From assembly GCF_026914265.1 (NCBI RefSeq), contig NC_069133.1, positions 12,675,375-12,739,374 of the forward strand: a stretch of 64,000 nucleotides of DNA. The letters are read 5' to 3'. Position numbers and translations under genes: made by a program. Positions 58,276 through 64,000 of the stretch are shown piece after piece. The stretch's first letter is position 1. Every line of letters starts with the position of its first letter. The notes under the pieces are model-generated. The model worked only from the letters and a program-made list of their open reading frames with translations, was not told the DNA's origin and did not search any database. Source of the DNA: Mya arenaria. Its lineage: Eukaryota > Mollusca > Bivalvia > Myida > Myidae.

Positions 58276-58860
58276 TATTTAATTGGTGTCGCCTCATGTT
58301 AGGTGTGTGTATGCTTTTAGTTCATTTGCATTACAAATGCTTTCTTCATGAGTGGTTTCAGGATTTTGCGTTAGAGGGAGAGGGAGGTGGGGGCACTTTG
58401 AGAGCCCAACTTACACTATTAATAATTACCATTTCAAAGAGTACATTGAAATATGCTACATCTGTTAATCCTTTTATAGAAATAATTTATTTTAATTGAT
58501 TCATATTATTCAAAAATTGTATTGAAATGCAAATTATCTTGCATCGTTATTGAAAAGTGTATGAATGCATCAGCAGCATTAACACATGTACACAAATAGC
58601 CTTATTTTAGACTATAGCTTAGTTAACAATTTTTGCCTGTAAACCTTCCATTTGATTGCAAGTATTAGATTAATATTTGAGTTACATGATTGCCTAGTTA
58701 CATGCCTTATTCATTGTGTAATTATGACGTGGATTATATGATGTTGTGTTTGTATAGATTTGAATTAAATGATTTAAGATTATTTTTCTTTAATTTGATT
58801 TCATGTAAACATTGATCACTGAGTTTTTGAATAAACTGAGTTTTAATCTGAAGTAAAAAG
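58276..58860. other. Spacer
   Basis: AT-rich sequence with a short purine run near 58375-58395. Nothing supported. Confidence 0.5.
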
Positions 58861-60052
58861 TCCTACTTAAGCTTTCTTTGAGTGAATTCTCCACCCCTCA
58901 CCATCCCTAAGCCTTCTTTAAGTGAACCCATTCCTACCCCATCCCTTATCTTCCTTTGAGTGACCACCATCCCTAAGCTTTCTTTGAGTTGACTCCATAG
59001 CTAATCCTTCTTTGAGTGACCTCCATCCCTAAGCCTTCTTTGAGTGACCCCCATCCCTAAGCCTTCTTTGAGTGACCACCATCCCTAAGCCTTCTTTGAG
59101 TGACCTCCATCCCTAAGCCTTCTTTGAGTGACCACCATCCCTAAGCCGTCTTCGAGTTAACGCCATACCTAAGCCTTCTTTGAGTGACTTCCATCCATAA
59201 GCCTTATTTGAATCATCCCCATCCCTAAGCTTTCTTTGAGTGACCCCATCCTTAAGCCCTTTTGGGTCACCCTCATCCGTAAGCCTTCTTTGAGTCACCC
59301 AAATCCCAAAGCCTTTATTAAATCGACCCCATCATGAAGCCTTTTTTCAAAGTTTTTTGAGGTACCCCCATCCCTAAGCCTTCTTTGAGTGACCCCCATC
59401 CCTAAGCCTTCTTTGAGTCGACCCCATGCCCAATCCTTCTTTGAGTGACCCCCATCCCTAAGCCTTCTTTGAGTCGACCCCATGCCTAATCCTTCTTTGA
59501 GTGGCCCCATCCCTAAGCCTTCTTTACGTTGACCTCATCCCTAAACCTTCTTTGAGTGTCCTTCCTATCCCTAAGCCTTTGAGTGACCCCAATCCCTAGT
59601 GACCATCTACCCAATCCATACTTACGCCTTTTTTGAGTGACCCCCATCCCTATTCCTATGAGTGACCGTAATCCCTAGTGACCCCCACCCCATCCCATCC
59701 CTAGTGACCCCAATCCATATCCAACGTCTTCTTTGAGTGACCCCCATCCCTAGTGACCCCCACCCCACCCCTAAGCCTTCTTTGAATGACCCCTTATCCC
59801 TTTCCCTTTGAGTGACCCCCATCGCTAGTGACCCCACCCCATCCCATTCCTAAGCCTTCTTTGAATGACCCCTTATATCCCTATGCCTTTGAGTGACCCC
59901 CATCCCTAGTGACCACCACCCCATTTCATCCCTACGCCTTCTTTGAGTGACCCCCATCCCTACACCTTTGTGTGACCCCATCCCTAAGCCTTCTTTGAGT
60001 GACCCCCTCACCTAAGCCTTCTGTGAGTGAAACCACCCACCCCATGCCACCC
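58861..60052. repeat. ~28-bp tandem array, about 40 variable units
   Basis: The unit TAAGCCTTCTTTGAGTGACC then CCCATCCC repeats with many substitutions and length changes. The right part changes to a CCCATCCCTAGTGACCCCCA variant, so two unit types are interleaved. Minus-strand frames containing RRLRDGGHSKK are products of the repeat. Confidence 0.92.
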
Positions 60053-60349
60053 GTTACCGATATTACTCAATGTTGTTCATTGCTCATTTACTGTTTTGCC
60101 CTCCGGTATGGAATTAGCAAAGAAATAATAGACTTAGACTTGTTGGTTATAACTTAAAGAATCAAACCCAAACATTAGGTAGTTTTCTGATGGCTCCATA
60201 GACCTGAATGTTAGATGTGGATTCCAGGTGACCGCATACACTTTTGATGATATTATTATATCTTTATTTCAATTGAAATCGGACGTATATGACCTAATTT
60301 GCAGTCAGTGAATGCCAAACAAACTTGTCTGCCCTATAATTTTGGTCAA

Positions 60350-60745
60350 GTTTTTAATCCCCCACCACGGAGTTGTGAGGGGATTATTGGAATGCACTTC
60401 GTCCGTCTGTCTGTCTATCTGTCCGTAACATTTCGTGTGCGGGCTATAACATACTTATGCATTGATGGATTACCATATAACTTGTTTTAAATGTTGTCCT
60501 CTTTGAGACGATTTGCCGTGACCTTAACCCACGTCCATACCTCAAAGGTCAAGGCCACACGAGCTTTTTAAAGGTCAGAATACATATGCTCGTGTCAGCG
60601 CTATAATTTACTTAGGCATTGCAGGGTTATCATATAACTTAGTTTAAATGTTGTCCTTATTGATACGATGTGTAGTGACCTTGACCCGGGTCCATACCAC
60701 AAAGGTCAAGGTCACACGAGACATTTAAAAGTCGAGTACACAATT
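60350..60745 (+). repeat. Dispersed repeat with two ~190-bp internal copies
   Basis: Starts CCCCACCACGGAGTTGTGAG and contains two copies (about 60430-60590 and 60595-60745) sharing ATAACTTRKTTTAAATGTTG, CCTTGACCC and CATACC, CAAAGGTCAAGG, CACACGAG. Its layout is typical of common bivalve repeats (recollection). Non-coding. Confidence 0.7.
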
Positions 60746-61279
60746 GAAAGTGTTTGTGAATTAAGTGTTGAACAAGTTGCACTGATTAATACTCTGAGTT
60801 TCTGCCCAGCATTATCATTATGTGCAACAAGTATTTATATATTTAATGACCATGGACAAAAATGTGATAATACGTCACCACAATATATATGTATCACTTT
60901 ATCGAAAATACTTAAGACTATCTATTTCACCGATTTTATAAATCAAAGACTCATTTTCCTTCCTTTTTAGCAAAAATAAATTTGACATTGATCTTCCTTC
61001 ACTACACACAATCTAAATTACTTTGACAAACATCCTTTTATAACATGTTCATATATCCAAGAATATTAAGATTACCGATCAAACAACTTGTATTTCCTAT
61101 TTTCCCACTCTTGACCAGTGGCAGTGTAAAATTTTGGTCATATTTAACAGATATCACTACTTAAGGTTCAGAGAAAAAAATGGTCTAAAAAACAGCGACA
61201 GGGCTTTGGACTGCCTTGTTATATTTTCTTTTTTATCCTTCACACACAAGTCTTTCAAATGATACAAACATAATATGGG
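60746..61279. other. Spacer
   Basis: No supported feature between the dispersed repeat and the 26-bp array. Confidence 0.5.
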
Positions 61280-62220
61280 GGTCCTGTGTCTCGGTTTTCT
61301 TACACAGATATGTTTACAGATATGCTACCTTAAGCAGGTTTACATATATGCTACCTTTAACACATACATAGATATGCTACCTTAAACACGTACATAGATA
61401 TGCTACCTTAACACGTTTACGAATATGCAAGCTGTATTACACGTTTACAGATATGCTACCTGAACACTTTAAAAGACATGCTACCTAGACACATTTACAG
61501 TTATGCTACCTTTACACATTTACTGATATTCTACTTAAATCACGTTTACAGATATGCTACCTTAAACATATTTACATATCTGGTACCTTAGTTACGTTTA
61601 CAGATATGCTTCCTTAAACACGTTTGAAAATATGCTAAGGAAACAAGTTTAGAGATATGCTATCTTAAACATGTTTACATATATGCCACCTGAAACACGT
61701 TAACAGATATGCTTCCTTAATCACGTTAAGAGATATGCTACCTTAAACATATTAACAGATATGCTACCTTAAACGCGTTTACAGATATGCTTCCTTAAAC
61801 ACTTTTACAGATAATCAACCTCAACCATGTTCACATATATGCTACCTTAAACATGTTGACAGATATGCTACCTTTAATACGTTTACATATATGCTACCTT
61901 AACACGTTTATAGATATGCTACCTTAACACGATTACAGATATGCTACCTTAACACGTTTACAGATATGCTACCTTAACACGTTTACAGATATGCTACCTT
62001 AAACACGTTTACAGACATGCTACCTCAAACACGTCTACAGTCATGCTACCTTGAACATGTTAACAGACATGCTACCTTAAACACGTTCACAGATATGCTA
62101 CCTTAAACATGCTTACAGATATGCTACCTTAATTTTAACGTCTACAGACATGCTAACTTAATCATGTTAATAGACATGCTACCTTAAACATGTTCACAGA
62201 TATGCTAAGGAAACTGCTTT
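61280..62220. repeat. ~26-bp tandem array, about 35 units
   Basis: The unit TACAGATATGCTACCTTAAA then CACGTT repeats with substitutions, small indels and AACATGTT variants. The least diverged stretch is about 61880-62010. No long open frame. Confidence 0.92.
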
Positions 62221-64000
62221 AGAGCAACACTGCACATATGTGTCATGTTTGATCACTCTGCCTTGAAATGGTTTTAAGTTACGCCTCTTGGTCAACTGAG
62301 TGAAATTGACGCGGGCTTGCGTTCGCATGTACTCTTTTATCTCATCAATTCTTTGGCTATCCCTATAATACAGATTCGATTTTCAAACCTTCGATCTATT
62401 GTCATTAGCAATGTTATTTTATCGTCGTCGGATTCCAATATCATCCATTCATTGATGCTGCACCGCATGTGTTAGTCCTATTTATTGGACTCTTAAATAC
62501 AATGAGTTTCACCTGTGGTCACGTTTATCTAAAAGTGTCGCCAGGTAAACAAATCAATTCTGTGATTGCTACAATCTTTGATGTAAATAATTTATGACTA
62601 GGCCGATTGGAAATAGTTGTTTCGTGACAAAACAGTATATCGTCAGTGAAGATTATCGACCATTACTAAAATGCTTTGCTTTGATTTCAAAGTACAAAGT
62701 ATGATGTCCGCACGCCATATCTATGCCCTATTTCATCTGGATTCATCTGAAAATTATGTCAAGAAACAATGGTTGGCTTTAATACAATAATTATGAGCTA
62801 GATTGGTCCTTCCAAAGCTATTATGTTGATTCTGAGCTTGACGATTGATCTTTTCGAAGCCATTATATCGATAAATATAATGAACTAGAAGATTTATCTT
62901 CGCTCTCACCCGATATGGTTTTCTTTTCCCCGTATATCCTATACATGTTTATGGTCATCTTCTTAAACCGTAACTTTTGATATGATACATGCAACATTGT
63001 ATTGTTCATTAACTTCTACAATCTTTGCGAACTGTATGCATCGCATTAACACGGGTTGGAAATTTAAATAAAAGGTGAGAATGAGTGGTTGCCAACTATA
63101 GCGAGCCGGACATACAGAGCTTTATTGGCCATACTTTGTTTTTCTTAAAAGTGATTTTCAATTTGATTATCGATTGCATGCCATTTCTGAACACAATATT
63201 TTGTGTTAGATATCGTGCTTATTCTAAGCGCAGCGTTCAATGTTTAATTAAATAATTCCTCTGATGTAATGCAATATGCAATCGCCGGTAGAGACTACTT
63301 TTACAGATTTCTGAGATAACTGTTACAATTCTCAAAGGGTTGTGAACGTGATCCTTATGAATTGCTTGATTGCGTGCAAAATTATTTAAAGTTTACATTA
63401 ATAATTGCATAATTTTACAACCGCATGTTTTTGCACAGTCGTCTCGATAATTTATAAAGCTCAATATTTCTGTAAAAAGAGGATTTGCGGTATCTTTCTT
63501 TTAAGTATATTTTATCGATTTGAGATCCATTTTATCTGAAGTTAACGCGAAGAAATAAAGGAAATTGCATTTCTAGACAGAAATGCCATCCGATTTCAAC
63601 TCTATAGTCGAAACTATTTCCACAATTTCTATTATAAATGTTTGATGTGCAATAAAATAGCTTTATCAAAATGTTTCATGTAAAACGAACGTTCACAATG
63701 ACCAAAAACACATGGAAAAATGGCATATTCCACATGATTTGCTTTACTATCATGCATCTTTTCTGCATTTCTGTTCATTACATTGTTCGTAAAATGGAGT
63801 TTGTGCAATGTTTCTATATGTTGTTCAAGGTAAACCATGTATGGCTTTGGTCCTTATCCGCGAAAAACGTTTAATGCATGCTCCCACTGCCATAGAATGG
63901 TACTCTCATTGTGTTTTTTTTTTACCAAAAGGTAACGTAGGATACGAGTCTAGATTGGCATTCAGCCGGTGATCAACATTGACGAAATTTTTTCAAGTGT
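62221..64000. other. Unannotated right end
   Basis: No exon, RNA gene or clear element recognised. Overlapping ~65-codon frames at 63632-63874 on both strands resemble nothing known. Confidence 0.5.

Noticed and set aside
59113..59837. Minus-strand frames with RRLRDGGHSKK repeats
   Set aside because: Translation of the 28-bp tandem array; unit length varies and breaks the frame repeatedly.
61280..62220. CRISPR-like array
   Set aside because: Tandem units without unique spacers, in a eukaryotic context; it is a minisatellite. The same applies to the other arrays here.

Overview
This window is AT-rich, repeat-rich animal DNA with long introns. Three conserved nuclear genes can be rebuilt exon by exon. 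Their domain architecture is metazoan. The dense mix of DNA transposons, MITEs (short non-autonomous elements), tRNA-type SINEs and minisatellites looks like a bivalve mollusc, but that placement is inference; no species can be named.

Layout: 1-8134 has no gene. It holds a 397-bp satellite (1-1790), a 48-bp minisatellite split by a 2.7-kb TA-flanked transposon (2889-6980), and unremarkable flank. Minus strand 8135-23320 is NOP56, the box C/D snoRNP scaffold: 11 coding exons, 532 aa, with introns full of elements. 23321-28753 is intergenic or 3' UTR with MITEs. Minus strand 28754-39371 is a BNIP3-family mitophagy receptor: 6 coding exons, 185 aa. 39372-41554 is a head-to-head upstream region containing a 489-bp element with 47-bp perfect TIRs and a perfect 9-bp target duplication. 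Plus strand 41555-54802 is PYROXD2, a mitochondrial FAD/NAD-type oxidoreductase: 15 coding exons, 571 aa. 54803-64000 has no gene; it holds an 1.8-kb hAT-like element, a 28-bp array, a dispersed repeat and a 26-bp array.

The three gene models close without a frameshift, every junction is GT-AG, and exon phases add up. BNIP3 and PYROXD2 both act at mitochondria and share an upstream region, but coordinated control is only a hypothesis.

The most unusual observation is in PYROXD2. Exons 8, 12 and 13 are each followed by a short tandem series of their own degenerate copies. The first copy of exon 12 differs from it mostly at silent sites. The first copy of exon 13 keeps both splice sites and is 108 nt long, so it could be added in frame. 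Other points of interest are a 20-nt microexon in the Rossmann motif, a start-codon-only first coding exon in NOP56, several very well preserved TIR/TSD elements, and a minisatellite family with a conserved hairpin head caught at three stages of expansion.
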